NCBI RefSeq assembly: GCF_038087665.1
Contig: NZ_CP149925.1
Location: forward strand, 310,001-374,000
Source of the DNA: Gallaecimonas sp. GXIMD4217
GTDB lineage: Bacteria; Pseudomonadota; Gammaproteobacteria; Enterobacterales; Gallaecimonadaceae
Length of the DNA stretch: 64,000 nt
Direction: 5' to 3'
Position numbers and translations under genes: made by a program. The notes beneath the pieces are model-generated. The model was not told where the DNA came from. It ran no database searches and worked only from the letters and a program-made list of their open reading frames with translations. This document shows, one piece after another, positions 1 to 10,356 of this stretch. Numbering within the stretch: position 1 is the first letter of the stretch; every line of letters starts with the position of its first letter.

Positions 1-601
1 GGCGCTGCACCACGTGGGTTCCAACAACCCCGACGGCATCGAGATCAAGAAGAACAAGGACGAGAACGGTTGGCCCAAGGATGCCATTCCTTTCCACCCC
101 TACTACTCCGTCAAGGACATCGTGGGCGTGGCCGGCTTCCTGATCCTGTTCTGCTACGTGATCTTCTTCGCCCCGGAAATGGGCGGCAAGTTCCTGGAGC
201 ATCCGAACTTCGAGGCGGCCGATCCCCTGACCACCCCCGAACACATCTTCCCGGTCTGGTACTTCACCCCCTTCTACGCGATCCTGAAGGCGGTACCGAA
301 CAAGCTGGGCGGCGTCATCGCCATGTTCGCCTCCATCATAGTGCTGTTCCTGCTGCCCTGGATTGACCGCTGCAAGGTCAAGTCCATCCGCTATCGCAGC
401 GGCTGGCACAAGCTGAACATCGCACAGTTCGTGATCAGCTTCCTGATCCTGGGCTACACCGGCGGCATCCCGGCCACCCCGGGCATCATAGTGCTGTCCC
501 AGATCACCACTGTGCTGTACTTCATGTTCTTCGTCTTCCTGTGGCTGTACAGCAAGAACGAGAAGACCAAACCGGTACCGGAGAGGGTGACATTCAAATG
601 A
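1..601 (+). CDS. petB: Cytochrome b of the cytochrome bc1 complex, C-terminal part (5' end outside window)
   Basis: This is the last ~200 residues of the quinol-oxidising, membrane-embedded subunit of complex III, which passes electrons from ubiquinol to cytochrome c1. The reading frame is open from the first full codon (base 2, ALHHVGSNNPDGI), a stretch typical of the end of the haem-binding helices in cytochrome b. A PVWYFTPFYAILKAVPNKLGG segment matches the PEWY-type quinol-oxidation motif, here written PVWYF. Three hydrophobic helices follow. The stop overlaps the petC start (ATGA at 598-601), so the two are probably translationally coupled. The Rieske gene petA would be expected upstream of the window. 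Only the 5' truncation by the window limits the call. Confidence 0.93.
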   Translation, partial: ALHHVGSNNPDGIEIKKNKDENGWPKDAIPFHPYYSVKDIVGVAGFLILFCYVIFFAPEMGGKFLEHPNFEAADPLTTPEHIFPVWYFTPFYAILKAVPNKLGGVIAMFASIIVLFLLPWIDRCKVKSIRYRSGWHKLNIAQFVISFLILGYTGGIPATPGIIVLSQITTVLYFMFFVFLWLYSKNEKTKPVPERVTFK

Positions 602-1332
602 AACGCCTACTGATCGCATTCCTGGCCCTGCTGCCGACCCTGACCCTGGCCGCCGGTGGCAATGTCCACCTGGACAAGGCCGAGTATGACCTGAGCGACA
701 AGGCCTCCCTGCAGCGGGGCGCCAAGCTGTTCATGAACTACTGCTTCGGCTGTCACCAGATGCAGTACCAGCGCTACCAGCGCACCGCCGACGACCTGGG
801 CATTCCGGTTGACCTGATGCAGGAAAACCTGATGTTCAACGACGTCAAGATCGGCAGCCACATGACCAACGCCATGCCCCAGGACAAGGCGGCCAAGTGG
901 TTCGGCAAGGTACCGCCGGATCTGACCCTGGTGGCCCGGGTGCGCGGTGCCGACTGGATCTACACCTACCTGCGCTCCTTCTATGTGGACGAGAGCCGTC
1001 CCTGGGGCGTGAACAACGCCGTCTTCCCGGACGTGGGCATGCCCCACGTACTGCAGGAGCTGCAGGGCGTGCCCCACAAGACCTACGAAACCCGCCTGGT
1101 CGACGGCGAGGAAAAAGAGGTCTATGTGGGCATCAAGGCCGACGGTACCGGTGAGCTGTCCGAGGAAGAGTACGACAAGGCCGTGCTGGATCTGGTCAAC
1201 TTCCTGGAGTACACAGGTGAGCCCATGCGCCTCGAGTCCGAAAGCCTCGGCTGGAAGGTGCTGCTGTTCCTGGCCATCTTCTTCGTCTTCGCCTACTTCT
1301 TGAAGAAAGAGTACTGGAAAGACGTACACTAA
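598..1332 (+). CDS. petC: Cytochrome c1
   Basis: Haem c subunit of the bc1 complex; it takes electrons from the Rieske protein and passes them to soluble or membrane cytochrome c. The start at 598 gives 244 residues with a clear Sec signal peptide (MKRLLIAFLALLPTLTLAAGG). A longer in-frame start at 541 lies inside petB and would bury the signal peptide. The haem attachment motif is C49-F-G-C52-H53. A single C-terminal membrane anchor lies at about residues 220-237, followed by a lysine-rich cytoplasmic tail. A later Met in GMPHV is the likely axial ligand by family analogy. It overlaps petB by 4 bp and is followed by a strong terminator. Confidence 0.95.
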   Translation: MKRLLIAFLALLPTLTLAAGGNVHLDKAEYDLSDKASLQRGAKLFMNYCFGCHQMQYQRYQRTADDLGIPVDLMQENLMFNDVKIGSHMTNAMPQDKAAKWFGKVPPDLTLVARVRGADWIYTYLRSFYVDESRPWGVNNAVFPDVGMPHVLQELQGVPHKTYETRLVDGEEKEVYVGIKADGTGELSEEEYDKAVLDLVNFLEYTGEPMRLESESLGWKVLLFLAIFFVFAYFLKKEYWKDVH

Positions 1333-1342
1333 GATCTGTCCG

Positions 1343-1376
1343 CAGCAATGGGGGCTTCGGCTCCCATTGCTGTTTT
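1343..1376 (+). terminator. Rho-independent terminator after petC
   Basis: A long GC-rich hairpin (CAGCAATGGG / CCCATTGCTG with a GGCTTCGGCT top) is followed by TTTT. It separates the pet operon from sspA. Confidence 0.85.
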
Positions 1377-1412
1377 GCGTTTACGCAGTAACTGAATTTT
1401 CTGGAGGCAAGT

Positions 1413-2039
1413 ATGGCTGTGGCAGCCAACAAACGCTCAGTGATGACCCTCTTCTGCGGTGCCAGCGACATGTACAGTCACCAGGTCCGCATCGTGCTGG
1501 CCGAGAAAGGTGTCAGTGTCGACATCGTCGAAGTCGATCTGGCCAACCCGCCGGAAGATCTGGTCGAGCTGAACCCCTATGTCACCTTGCCGACCCTGGT
1601 TGATCGCGAGCTGACCCTGTACCGGGCCGAGATCATCAACGAGTACCTGGATGAGCGCTTCCCCCATCCGCCGTTGATGCCCGTCTACCCGGTCACCCGT
1701 GGTACCGCCCGCCTGACCATGTACCGGATCCAGCAGGACTGGTACCTACTTGCCGAGCGCATCGAGAAAGGCGACAAGGCCGCCGAAGCCCGTCAGGAGC
1801 TCAAGGAGAACCTGCTGGCCCTGGCGCCCCTGTTCGGCGAAACGCCTTTCTTCATGAGTGAAGAATTCGGCCTGATGGACTGCGTGCTGGCCCCGCTGCT
1901 GTGGCGCCTGCCCGTCCTGGGCGTCGAGCTGTCCGGCCGTGGTGCCAAGGAAGTGCGCGCCTACATGGCCCGTATCTTCGAACGCGAAGCCTTCCAGGCC
2001 TCCCTGACCGAAGCCGAACGGGACATGCACCATGGCTGA
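1413..2039 (+). CDS. sspA: Stringent starvation protein A
   Basis: SspA is an RNA-polymerase-associated protein with a glutathione S-transferase fold. In Enterobacteria it affects stationary-phase and acid-stress transcription. The 208-residue product starts MAVAANKRSVMTLFCGASDMYSHQVRIVLAEKGV, has the thioredoxin-like N-terminal half (residues ~10-85, ending in the ...YRAEIINEYLDERFPHPPLMP segment diagnostic of SspA) and an all-helical C-terminal half. The start has a good ribosome site (TGGAGG) 7 bases upstream. The gene overlaps sspB by 8 bp, the usual sspAB pair, and follows the petC terminator, so it should have its own promoter in the short gap 1377-1412; I could not define one. Confidence 0.95.
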   Translation: MAVAANKRSVMTLFCGASDMYSHQVRIVLAEKGVSVDIVEVDLANPPEDLVELNPYVTLPTLVDRELTLYRAEIINEYLDERFPHPPLMPVYPVTRGTARLTMYRIQQDWYLLAERIEKGDKAAEARQELKENLLALAPLFGETPFFMSEEFGLMDCVLAPLLWRLPVLGVELSGRGAKEVRAYMARIFEREAFQASLTEAERDMHHG

Positions 2040-2472
2040 CGAGCGCCTGCTCAGCGCCCACAGGCCCTACCTGCTGAGGGCCTTCTACGAGTGGCTGCTG
2101 GACAACGAGCTCACCCCCTACCTGGTGGTGGACGCCTCCCAGCCCGGGGTGGAAGTGCCCCAGGAGCATGTCAAGGACGGCCAGATCGTCCTCAACATCG
2201 CCCCCCACGCCGTGGGCAACCTGCAGCTGGGCAATGCCGAGGTGAGCTTCAATGCCCGTTTCGGCGGCGTGCCCAGGCAGATCCGGGTGCCCATGCCGGC
2301 GGTGATGGCCATCTACGCCCGTGAAAACGGTGCCGGCACCCTGTTCGAGGACGAGCCCTACTACGAGGCCCTGCGCGAAGGCATGGTCAGCCTGGAGGGC
2401 GATGGCCCGGACGACGATCCCGAGCCGCCCAAGCCGGGCAAGAAGGCCCCCTTCCTGAAGGTGGTCAAATAA
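2032..2472 (+). CDS. sspB: ClpXP protease specificity-enhancing factor SspB
   Basis: SspB is the adaptor that tethers ssrA-tagged peptides from stalled ribosomes to ClpX. The 146-residue protein has the folded peptide-binding domain at residues ~1-110 (LLRAFYEWLLDNELTPYLVVDA at the start, then VSFNARFGGVPRQIRVP) and an acidic, proline-rich linker. It ends in the short basic tail KKAPFLKVVK that matches the ClpX-binding (XB) module. The start lies inside sspA (8-bp overlap), so translation is probably coupled. The gene ends directly at a strong terminator. Confidence 0.95.
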   Translation: MADERLLSAHRPYLLRAFYEWLLDNELTPYLVVDASQPGVEVPQEHVKDGQIVLNIAPHAVGNLQLGNAEVSFNARFGGVPRQIRVPMPAVMAIYARENGAGTLFEDEPYYEALREGMVSLEGDGPDDDPEPPKPGKKAPFLKVVK

Positions 2473-2502
2473 AAAAACGGCGCTCTTGGCGCCGTTTTTT
2501 TA
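2473..2502. terminator. Bidirectional terminator between sspB and dolP
   Basis: The perfect inverted repeat AAAAACGGCGC / GCGCCGTTTTT has A-runs on one side and T-runs on the other. It can therefore stop transcription of sspAB (plus) and of the convergent dolP operon (minus). Confidence 0.9.
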
Positions 2503-2514
2503 TGCCGCGCGCCG

Positions 2515-3087
2515 TTACTGGTACTGGAATACCTTCACCACCTTGGTGACGCCACTGACGTTACGGGCGATCTCGGTGGCCAGCTCCGCCTCCTGGCGGT
2601 TGACCAGGCCCATCAGGAAGACTTCCGAGTTCTCGGTGACCACCTTCACCGCCGAGCTGTCCAGATCGCCGGCGGCCAGGAGCTTGCCCTTGATCACCGA
2701 GGTGAGCCAGGTGTCGTGGGTGCGGGTGCCCATGCGAGTGGGGGTCATCAGGCGGATCTGGTTATGGATCTTGCGCACGCCGGGAATGGTGCGCACGCCG
2801 TTGAGGATCTGGCTGCGCAGCTGTTCGCCCGGGGCCTGGCCCACCAGCAGCACCTCGCCGTCCATGCTGACGGCGGTGATGTGGGTCTGCTTGCGCAGCG
2901 TGGGGTCGCCGGCGATGAGTCCGGAGATCTTCAGCTCGATGCTTTCGTCGTCCAGCTGGGCGCCCACGGTGCGCCTGTCGTTGGCCACCACGGCGGTGCC
3001 GGCGGCACCGGCCACCACGGCGGCGGCACACCCTTCCAGCAGCAGGCAGGTCGCCAGCAGGCCGCTCAGGATCAATTTATGGTTCAT
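2515..3087 (-). CDS. dolP: Outer-membrane lipoprotein DolP (YraP), dual BON domain
   Basis: DolP is a periplasmic-facing lipoprotein that supports outer-membrane integrity and BamA function. The 190-residue product has a lipoprotein signal ending LLLEGC20, followed by alanines (no Asp at +2, consistent with the outer membrane). Two BON domains lie at residues ~45-113 and ~120-190; the second ends VTKVVKVFQYQ. I chose the ATG at 3087 because AGGAGG sits 7 bases upstream. An ATG two codons earlier (3093) would leave only one base of spacing, although it would form an ATGA overlap with diaA. It is the last gene of the lpoA-yraN-diaA-dolP operon, the same order as in E. coli. Confidence 0.93.
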   Translation of the reverse strand: MNHKLILSGLLATCLLLEGCAAAVVAGAAGTAVVANDRRTVGAQLDDESIELKISGLIAGDPTLRKQTHITAVSMDGEVLLVGQAPGEQLRSQILNGVRTIPGVRKIHNQIRLMTPTRMGTRTHDTWLTSVIKGKLLAAGDLDSSAVKVVTENSEVFLMGLVNRQEAELATEIARNVSGVTKVVKVFQYQ

Positions 3088-3089
3088 GG

Positions 3090-4057
<968 letters not shown>

Positions 4058-5908
4058 GTTCTTCCAGGCGGATCTGGCTGGGGCCGATCCGCATCCAGTT
4101 CAGGCGGCGGTGCACTATGCCGTTTTCGTCGATGTGCAGCCGGCCCGACACCCCTTCGATGGGCGTGCCGCCCAGCAGGCGCAGGCTGGCCAGGCGGGGC
4201 AGGATGCGGGCGGCATCATAGCCCAGGGCGAACAGCCGCTCCAGCTCCTTGGGCCACTGGGGATGCTCCCTTTCCAGGCTCTGGCGCAGGGTCAGGGCCG
4301 GGCCGTGCTCGGCACTCAGCAGCGGCAACTCGGAATAGCTGAGGCCGCGCAGATCCCGCATGGCCGCCTGGTCGTTGATGACCGGCTGGCTGCGGGAGGA
4401 GGTGAACAGCGGCAGGGGCTCGGCGAAGGGGCTGATGCTGACGTCGATGAAGGGCTTGATCAGCCCCACCTCGCGGCCGGAGGCGACCAGGTAGACGAAG
4501 TCCAGATCCCGGCGGCTGCGGGCCTCGGCTTCCAGCTCCCGGCCCAGCAGGGACTGCATCTGGCGAATGCGTGCCTGGGAATCGGGCAGGTGCAGGGCCT
4601 GGCGGATGGCGTCCTGGAGTCGATCGCTGTTGGGCAGCATCACCACTTCCACCGGCTCCTGGTGGCCGTAGCTGCGCCAGCGCTGGATAAAGGCCTGCAC
4701 CTGGCGCTGGTTGACAGGGCTGTCCAGGCCCAGCAGCAGCGGCGCCTTGGCGCCCATGGCCACGGCCTTCTCGGCGGCCTGCTCGGCTTCGTCTTCCGGG
4801 GCCAGGGCGAAGAAATAGCTGTCGGCCTGGCCGGGCCTGAACACCCGGTTCAGGGCCAGCCAGGGCACCTGCACCTGGCCTTCCCGCTGCAGTCGGGTGA
4901 CATTGGCTCTCAGCAGCGGGCCTATCAGCAGCTCGGCGCCTTCGCTCTGGGCCTGTTGCCAGGCCGCCAGCACGTCCTGGCTGCTGTCATAGATGCGCAG
5001 CTGGTAGGGGGCACCGCTGTCCAGGTAGGCGGACACCAGGCCGTCGCGAATGGCCTGGCCCTGGGCCGCGTAGCTGCCGGTCAGCGGCAGCAGTACCGCC
5101 ACGCTGGTGGGCTGGTAATCCTGGACCTGGGTCAGCAGCGCCAGGGGCTTGGGCAGGAAGCGGGCCGGCAGGGCCAGGGGGTTCTGCTGCTGCCAGGCCT
5201 CGATGGCTTCCTGCAGGGCGGGGCCGCGCAGGCGCTGGGCCAGCTCATGGAGTTGTTGCCAGTCGTGCCATTCGGGGCCCAGCTCGGCCACGTCCACCTG
5301 ACCCAGGCCCTGCCAGATCCTGTCCACCAGGCGGGCCTTTTCCACCGGATCCCGCACCTGCTCGGCCAGGGCCTTGAGCTGGGGCAGCAGGGCGGCGTTG
5401 TCGCCTTCCAGCTCGGCGATGCGGCTGAGCAGGCGCAGGCGCTGCTCGGCAAAGGCCCTGGGCATGGACCTGTCCAGCAGGGCCAGGGCAGCGCCCATGT
5501 CCCTGTCCTGGATGGCCAGGCGGGCCGACAACAGATCCAGGGCGGCCCGGCCGGCCGGTGACTGCAGCTTGCCGGCCAGGAATCGCGCCACGTGGGCGGC
5601 CTGGTCCCAGTCGCCGGCCTGGGCATAGGCGCGGCCGGCCTGGAGCTGCCACAGCAGCTGGCTTTCGCCTTCCGCGGTCTTGGCCTTTTCCAGGTAACTG
5701 GCGGGCCTGTCGACCACGGGAGCGGCCAGGCGCTGGCTCCAGTCGACCTGCCGTCCCGGTCCGGCACAGCTGCTCAATAACATAGCCGACGCCAGCAGCA
5801 GGGCGGCTCGTGCTAGAATCCTTGCCATTTGCGATCACTGTCTTCGCTTTCAACTGGCCCTAGTGTATTCGACGGGCAGTGGCGAAACAAACCAAGGAGC
5901 CCCGCTAG

Positions 5909-6745
5909 ATGGCTGATATTCATGGTGTCCTGTACATAGTGCCAACGCCCCTGGGCAACCTGGGCGACATCACCCAGCGTGCCCTGGATACCCTGGCGTC
6001 CGTCGACCTGATCGCCGCCGAGGATACCCGCCATACCGGCCAGCTGCTGCACCACTTCCAGATCAAGACCCCCACCTTCGCCCTGCACGACCACAATGAG
6101 AAACAGAAGGCGGGCCTGCTGATCGGCAAGCTCCAGGCCGGCCAGAGCATCGCCCTGGTCAGCGACGCCGGTACGCCGCTCATCTCCGACCCCGGCTATG
6201 CCCTGGTCAACCAGTGCCGGGAGGCGGGCATCCAGGTGGTGCCGCTGCCCGGGCCCTGCGCCGCCATCACCGCCCTGTCCGCCGCCGGCCTGCCCACCGA
6301 CAGATTCGCCTTCGAAGGCTTCCTGCCGGCCAAGGCCGGGGCCCGTCACGACCAGCTGGCCGCCCTGGCCGGCGAGCCCCGCACCCTGGTGTTCTACGAG
6401 TCGCCCCGGCGCATCCTCGATACCCTGGCCGCCATCCTTGAGGTGATGGGACAGGACCGCCACGTGGTGCTGGCCCGGGAGCTGACCAAGACCTTCGAGA
6501 CCATCCACGGCGATCGGGTCGCCGCCCTCATCGACTGGCTTCGCGAGGACGACAACCGCCAGAAGGGCGAAATGGTGCTGATGGTGGCGCCGGCCCCCAA
6601 GGACGACAGCCTGCCGGCCGAGGCGATCGCCTTGTTCGAGGCCCTGGTCGAGGAGCTGCCCCGCAAGAAGGCGGCGGCCCTGGTTGCCGACGCCTTCGGG
6701 GTCAAAAAGAACCAGCTTTACAAACTGGGACTGGAGCAGGACTGA
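5909..6745 (+). CDS. rsmI: 16S rRNA 2'-O-ribose C1402 methyltransferase
   Basis: RsmI methylates the ribose of C1402 in the decoding centre of 16S rRNA using S-adenosylmethionine. The 278-residue protein has the tetrapyrrole-methylase fold: [19 protein letters not shown] at the N-terminus, [15 protein letters not shown] near residue 35, the [16 protein letters not shown] loop near residue 85, and [27 protein letters not shown] near 115-140. AAGGAG lies about 10 bases before the ATG. It is divergent from lpoA and is followed by rnpB. Confidence 0.95.
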   Translation: MADIHGVLYIVPTPLGNLGDITQRALDTLASVDLIAAEDTRHTGQLLHHFQIKTPTFALHDHNEKQKAGLLIGKLQAGQSIALVSDAGTPLISDPGYALVNQCREAGIQVVPLPGPCAAITALSAAGLPTDRFAFEGFLPAKAGARHDQLAALAGEPRTLVFYESPRRILDTLAAILEVMGQDRHVVLARELTKTFETIHGDRVAALIDWLREDDNRQKGEMVLMVAPAPKDDSLPAEAIALFEALVEELPRKKAAALVADAFGVKKNQLYKLGLEQD

Positions 6746-6754
6746 GCACGGCGC

Positions 6755-6760
6755 TATACT
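6755..6760 (+). promoter_or_regulatory. Candidate -10 box of the rnpB promoter
   Basis: TATACT lies nine bases before the mature 5' end of RNase P RNA, within GCGCTATACTGCGCC. The matching -35 (TGGAGC at 6732-6737, 17-bp spacing, inside rsmI) is weak, so this is a moderate call. Confidence 0.4.
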
Positions 6761-6768
6761 GCGCCTCC

Positions 6769-7130
<362 letters not shown>

Positions 7131-7151
7131 GGACCTATTTCATTGCAGGAA

Positions 7152-7180
7152 GCCACCGAAGGGTGGTTTTTTGTTTTTAG
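7152..7180 (+). terminator. Rho-independent terminator after rnpB
   Basis: CCACCGAAGGGTGG forms a 5-bp stem followed by a T-rich tract (TTTTTTGTTTTT), 22 bases after the end of the P1 helix. Confidence 0.85.
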
Positions 7181-7288
7181 GTGCAGCGTCAGCCTGGAGG
7201 GCCATCCATATCAGTGTCCCTAGGATCACCTCGATGCGGAATGGTTCAAGGATTCGGGAAACAACGTCCTTTTCTTGTCATACTCCAC

Positions 7289-8203
7289 CTAAATCATGTC
7301 GAGCAGCTGCTCTGTTTCTTCAAAAAATTGCTCGCTTTTACTCGTTACAAGACCAAAGCGTAAGAGAAACAAGTGATCAGTAAAGAGTCGGTATAGACTC
7401 CAGCAACATACGCGCAGTGGCAGCGTGGTTTTACTGGCGCCGTCACCTGCATAGAGTTTGACAACCTGCTGCTGAATAGAACGGTCGATGACCGGGCCAT
7501 TCCCGTGCCAATTTATCAAGACTAAATCAAACGCGGGATCGCCAAAATGAGCCCGCTCCCAGTCAATCAACTTCAGACCCTGTACCGGATGTGTAATGAT
7601 ATTGCCCGGATGCAGATCGCCATGCACCAGCGAGAAGTGTGAAATGTCGGTAAAGGCCGCTTGATGTGCGTTTAATATGTTCGTCACCCGGGCTTTAATG
7701 TCGAGCAGTCTGGGATCTTCAGCTTCTTGGCGGCGACAAAAATAGCGCCAGGCTTGCTCCAGTGTATTTGCCGGGTTAAGTATGGTTGCCTTAGGTTTGA
7801 GCAGATTGCCCCCGTATTGCGAATTTACTTGGTGGACTGTGCTTAGTACCTGTGCAAGTTCGGTTAACAAAGTCTCACTCCAAGCGGTGTCTGTGCGCCC
7901 GGCAATGTATTTTATCAACAGGCCGTCGCGTTCACCCTGGCCTTTGTCAAATAGGTTGTCTATGCCCAGGCTTGTATTGCGGACAAGGGAATAGGCGTGG
8001 GCCTCCTTCGCAAGCCCGTTTTTTATATACCCCTTCGCCAGCTTCAGTACCCAGCGCTCTTTATTGCTTAAGGTAACAAGGAAGTTGTCGTTGGTTACCC
8101 CTGCCAAGAGGGGGGTGATGTTGGACACCTGGGGTTTTGAAGCAGTTGCTGTCAGGTACTTTTCCAGCAGCCTGCATACCCGCTTAGTTGGCATGTGCGG
8201 CAT
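7289..8203 (-). CDS. APH/choline-kinase family phosphotransferase, substrate unknown
   Basis: This small-molecule kinase of the aminoglycoside/choline kinase fold has about 304 residues. The Brenner-type catalytic loop HGDLHPGN lies at residues ~194-201 and the metal-binding DFG-equivalent IDWE at ~213-216. The N-terminal lobe shows LLAGVTNDNFLVTL, then VLKLAKG with the ATP-binding lysine. Thiamine kinase (ThiK) and choline kinase are the nearest well-known relatives, but substrate cannot be read from sequence. It is the last gene of the HxlR-linked operon and its start overlaps ltrA. Three in-frame ATGs compete (8221, 8203, 8194); 8203 has GGAAG three bases upstream. It is more AT-rich than the chromosome around it. 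Confidence 0.75.
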   Translation of the reverse strand: MPHMPTKRVCRLLEKYLTATASKPQVSNITPLLAGVTNDNFLVTLSNKERWVLKLAKGYIKNGLAKEAHAYSLVRNTSLGIDNLFDKGQGERDGLLIKYIAGRTDTAWSETLLTELAQVLSTVHQVNSQYGGNLLKPKATILNPANTLEQAWRYFCRRQEAEDPRLLDIKARVTNILNAHQAAFTDISHFSLVHGDLHPGNIITHPVQGLKLIDWERAHFGDPAFDLVLINWHGNGPVIDRSIQQQVVKLYAGDGASKTTLPLRVCCWSLYRLFTDHLFLLRFGLVTSKSEQFFEETEQLLDMI

Positions 8204-9335
8204 GGTCTTCCATATAGTCATCGACCGAAACGCTCAAGATGCGCTTGTGAGTCAGATACACGTACACCATGATGGCCACCATCATTCCAACCAATGACCA
8301 CTGAATGCTCGGCAGCTGGGTACTTATCACGGTCAATGCGATACAAACCAAGGTGTTGCCAATAATGGCTTTCCTCCAGGGCGGGAAGGCATACCAGTAG
8401 GGTATCTGCTTGCCGAGGTAAAAAAACACCAGGCCGGTGATTGCCAGCAAGCCATAGGTCGATTGATCTAAGTCTGACAAAATCGCATGGCGTATCAAGT
8501 TTGCGAGCAACAGCAAGCCCATGCACAAAAGCAAGTGGCTGTAGATAAAGGCATTAGCAGTTTTTATCCGTGCTGCTTTTTCAAGCATATGGAAGCTGTC
8601 AAAATATACCCACCAAATGGCCCCGATCAGTGCAAAGCCAGCAATGGCGCCTATGACGGTGGTGACTTGCCAATTCACATCAGAGAGTGAAGCAACCATG
8701 GCAATTATCGACTCACCGAGAATAATAATCGCCAATAGGCCGGAGCGCTCCACCAGGTGTGCCCGATCGACCGGCACATTGGCGGTTTTATGGCGCAGCG
8801 ACACCTGCCAGATCATGTCGATGAGCACGCCTGCGTAAAACACGGCAAATTTGGCGACACCCTCAAGCAGCAGGCTGCCTAACGAGATCAGTGAGCCTAT
8901 GCCAATTGAAAGTGCCATGTCCCTTGCAAACACCACCTGCTCGCCCTTGGTAGAATGTACGTGCAGGTAGCCGGCCATCAAAATAGCTCTGATCACACAG
9001 TACAGCACAACAAAGAGTGCAAAATCCTCACCGAGGCTGGTTTGAGCAAAGGTCGAAAGCACGATAAGCAACCCCATGATGGTTAGGCTGATCAACCTGT
9101 GCTCGCGGCTGTCGGTATCAAAGCGGTTGGCATACAGGGTATGTGTCATCCAGATCCACCAAACCGGGATAAACACCAAGGGAAAGCGGAGCAGCTGCTC
9201 AACACTGATGTGGCCGTGGTGGGTGTGGGCAAGATCATGGGTAATAACACCGATAACGGCCACGAACACCAGGTCGAAAAACAGCTCCAACCAGGTCGCG
9301 TGGCGGTTATGGGATTGATACAGGGTTGAGAACAT
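8184..9335 (-). CDS. ltrA: Low temperature requirement protein A (LtrA) family membrane protein
   Basis: LtrA is a polytopic inner-membrane protein of unknown biochemical role; the family was named from a cold-sensitive Listeria mutant. The 383-residue product begins with the family signature TWLELFFDLVFVAVIGVI (residues ~14-31), followed by about ten hydrophobic segments. A second family motif, ERSGLLAIIILGESIIAMV, lies near residues 195-213. It lies 10 bp after the CMD-domain gene and overlaps the kinase gene, so it is an operon member. Why a membrane protein of this family sits in a redox cassette is not obvious. Base composition is lower in GC than the flanking core genes. Confidence 0.88.
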   Translation of the reverse strand: MFSTLYQSHNRHATWLELFFDLVFVAVIGVITHDLAHTHHGHISVEQLLRFPLVFIPVWWIWMTHTLYANRFDTDSREHRLISLTIMGLLIVLSTFAQTSLGEDFALFVVLYCVIRAILMAGYLHVHSTKGEQVVFARDMALSIGIGSLISLGSLLLEGVAKFAVFYAGVLIDMIWQVSLRHKTANVPVDRAHLVERSGLLAIIILGESIIAMVASLSDVNWQVTTVIGAIAGFALIGAIWWVYFDSFHMLEKAARIKTANAFIYSHLLLCMGLLLLANLIRHAILSDLDQSTYGLLAITGLVFFYLGKQIPYWYAFPPWRKAIIGNTLVCIALTVISTQLPSIQWSLVGMMVAIMVYVYLTHKRILSVSVDDYMEDHAAHAN

Positions 9336-9345
9336 GGCTGCCCCC

Positions 9346-9903
9346 TTACCGTAATGACGGATGTGTCCAGCTAAAGGGCTTCATTGGCTCGTCTACTTCG
9401 GTGTGTGCCAGAGCGTTGGTAAAGTTGGAGATCAGCTTTGCCGCTAAACCGGTCAGCACTTCCAGTGCCTGGCGCTTTGTATAGCCGGCGGATAAAAAGG
9501 CATTAAGTTTTTCATCGCCGATATGGCCACGGTTATCCAGCAGGGCCTTGGTGAAATCGTGAAGAGCCTGCAACTTGGTATCGGGCAGTTGCGTTCCTTC
9601 TCTGAGAGCCTCTATCACCTCATCGGGCATTTTCGCGGCTTTCATCACCCAGGTATGACCTGGAACGCAGTAGTGGCAGTTGTTTTCAAAGTTGGCGGTC
9701 ATAAAGACTACCTGTTGCTCTACCGGTGACAGGGTACTCGCTTGCATGAACGATGAGAAAGTCTCGTTATACGCCTTGTAAGTGATCGGCGCTTCCGCCA
9801 GTACCTTATGTAAATTAGGCAGCATGCCGAAGCTGGCCAGGGACTCTTGCATCAAGGGCTTGGATTCTTCAGGGGCGGTATCCGTTTCATAATAGGTAAA
9901 CAT
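9346..9903 (-). CDS. Carboxymuconolactone decarboxylase (AhpD-like) family protein
   Basis: This 185-residue all-helical protein of the CMD/AhpD superfamily carries the redox-active motif C76-H-Y-C79 followed by H83 (NNCHYCVPGH), the proton-relay arrangement of alkylhydroperoxidase AhpD. The N-terminal MLPNLHKVLAEAPITYKAY and the preceding ...EQQVVFMTANFEN segment are typical of the peroxidase-related subgroup. It probably acts in thiol-based peroxide or electrophile reduction, although the true substrate is unknown. It follows the cupin gene after 73 bp and precedes ltrA by 10 bp. The neighbouring peroxiredoxin-like and quinone reductase genes support a redox-detoxification role. Confidence 0.87.
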   Translation of the reverse strand: MFTYYETDTAPEESKPLMQESLASFGMLPNLHKVLAEAPITYKAYNETFSSFMQASTLSPVEQQVVFMTANFENNCHYCVPGHTWVMKAAKMPDEVIEALREGTQLPDTKLQALHDFTKALLDNRGHIGDEKLNAFLSAGYTKRQALEVLTGLAAKLISNFTNALAHTEVDEPMKPFSWTHPSLR

Positions 9904-9976
9904 GTTTTCACCTCTGTCGTTTATGGACTTTCATTGATGGCTTGTGTGACGGTTGTTTTCATTGAGGCAGGGCACC

Positions 9977-10345
9977 TTATTTACGCTCAACTATGATGGC
10001 GGTAATGGTGGTCTCACCCAGGTTAAAAACCTGGTGCTCCCATTGGTCGTGCCACATGGTGTAGCCATCGGGGATCTCCAGCTCAAGCTGCTCGTTGTCG
10101 GCTGTTTTGATACGGGCCTTGCCGCCGCGCTCAAAATACACGGTCTCAGCATTGTGCTTGTGCCAGTTGTCATGCTCACCCGGGTGTAAGGTCATGCGTA
10201 AGACCAGTACCTGCTCGTTTTCCAGCAAGACCTCGTATTTATCGGGCGAGGCAAGGTGCGCGTGTTCGGCCTCTTTGCTAAGGGCATAAGATGAGCACAG
10301 CAAGGTACTCACCAGGCCCAGCATGACTCGTCTTCCTGTGCTCAT
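9977..10345 (-). CDS. Secreted single-domain cupin
   Basis: This is a 122-residue protein with a Sec signal peptide (MSTGRRVMLGLVSTLLCSSYALS, cleaved near residue 23) and one cupin barrel. The metal-binding pattern of cupin motif 1 is visible as H62-K-H64 with E67 (NWHKHNAETVYFERGG). Motif 2 is present near residues 92-104 (PDGYTMWHDQWEHQ). Small periplasmic cupins of this type are often annotated as metal-dependent oxygenases or isomerases, but no function can be assigned. It lies 11 bp after the peroxiredoxin-like gene. Confidence 0.8.
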   Translation of the reverse strand: MSTGRRVMLGLVSTLLCSSYALSKEAEHAHLASPDKYEVLLENEQVLVLRMTLHPGEHDNWHKHNAETVYFERGGKARIKTADNEQLELEIPDGYTMWHDQWEHQVFNLGETTITAIIVERK

Positions 10346-10356
10346 AACTTGTCTCC

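Noticed and set aside
7183-7288. Possible short ORFs between the rnpB terminator and the kinase gene
   Set aside because: No ribosome site and no family resemblance; the region reads as the 3' flank of the minus-strand operon.
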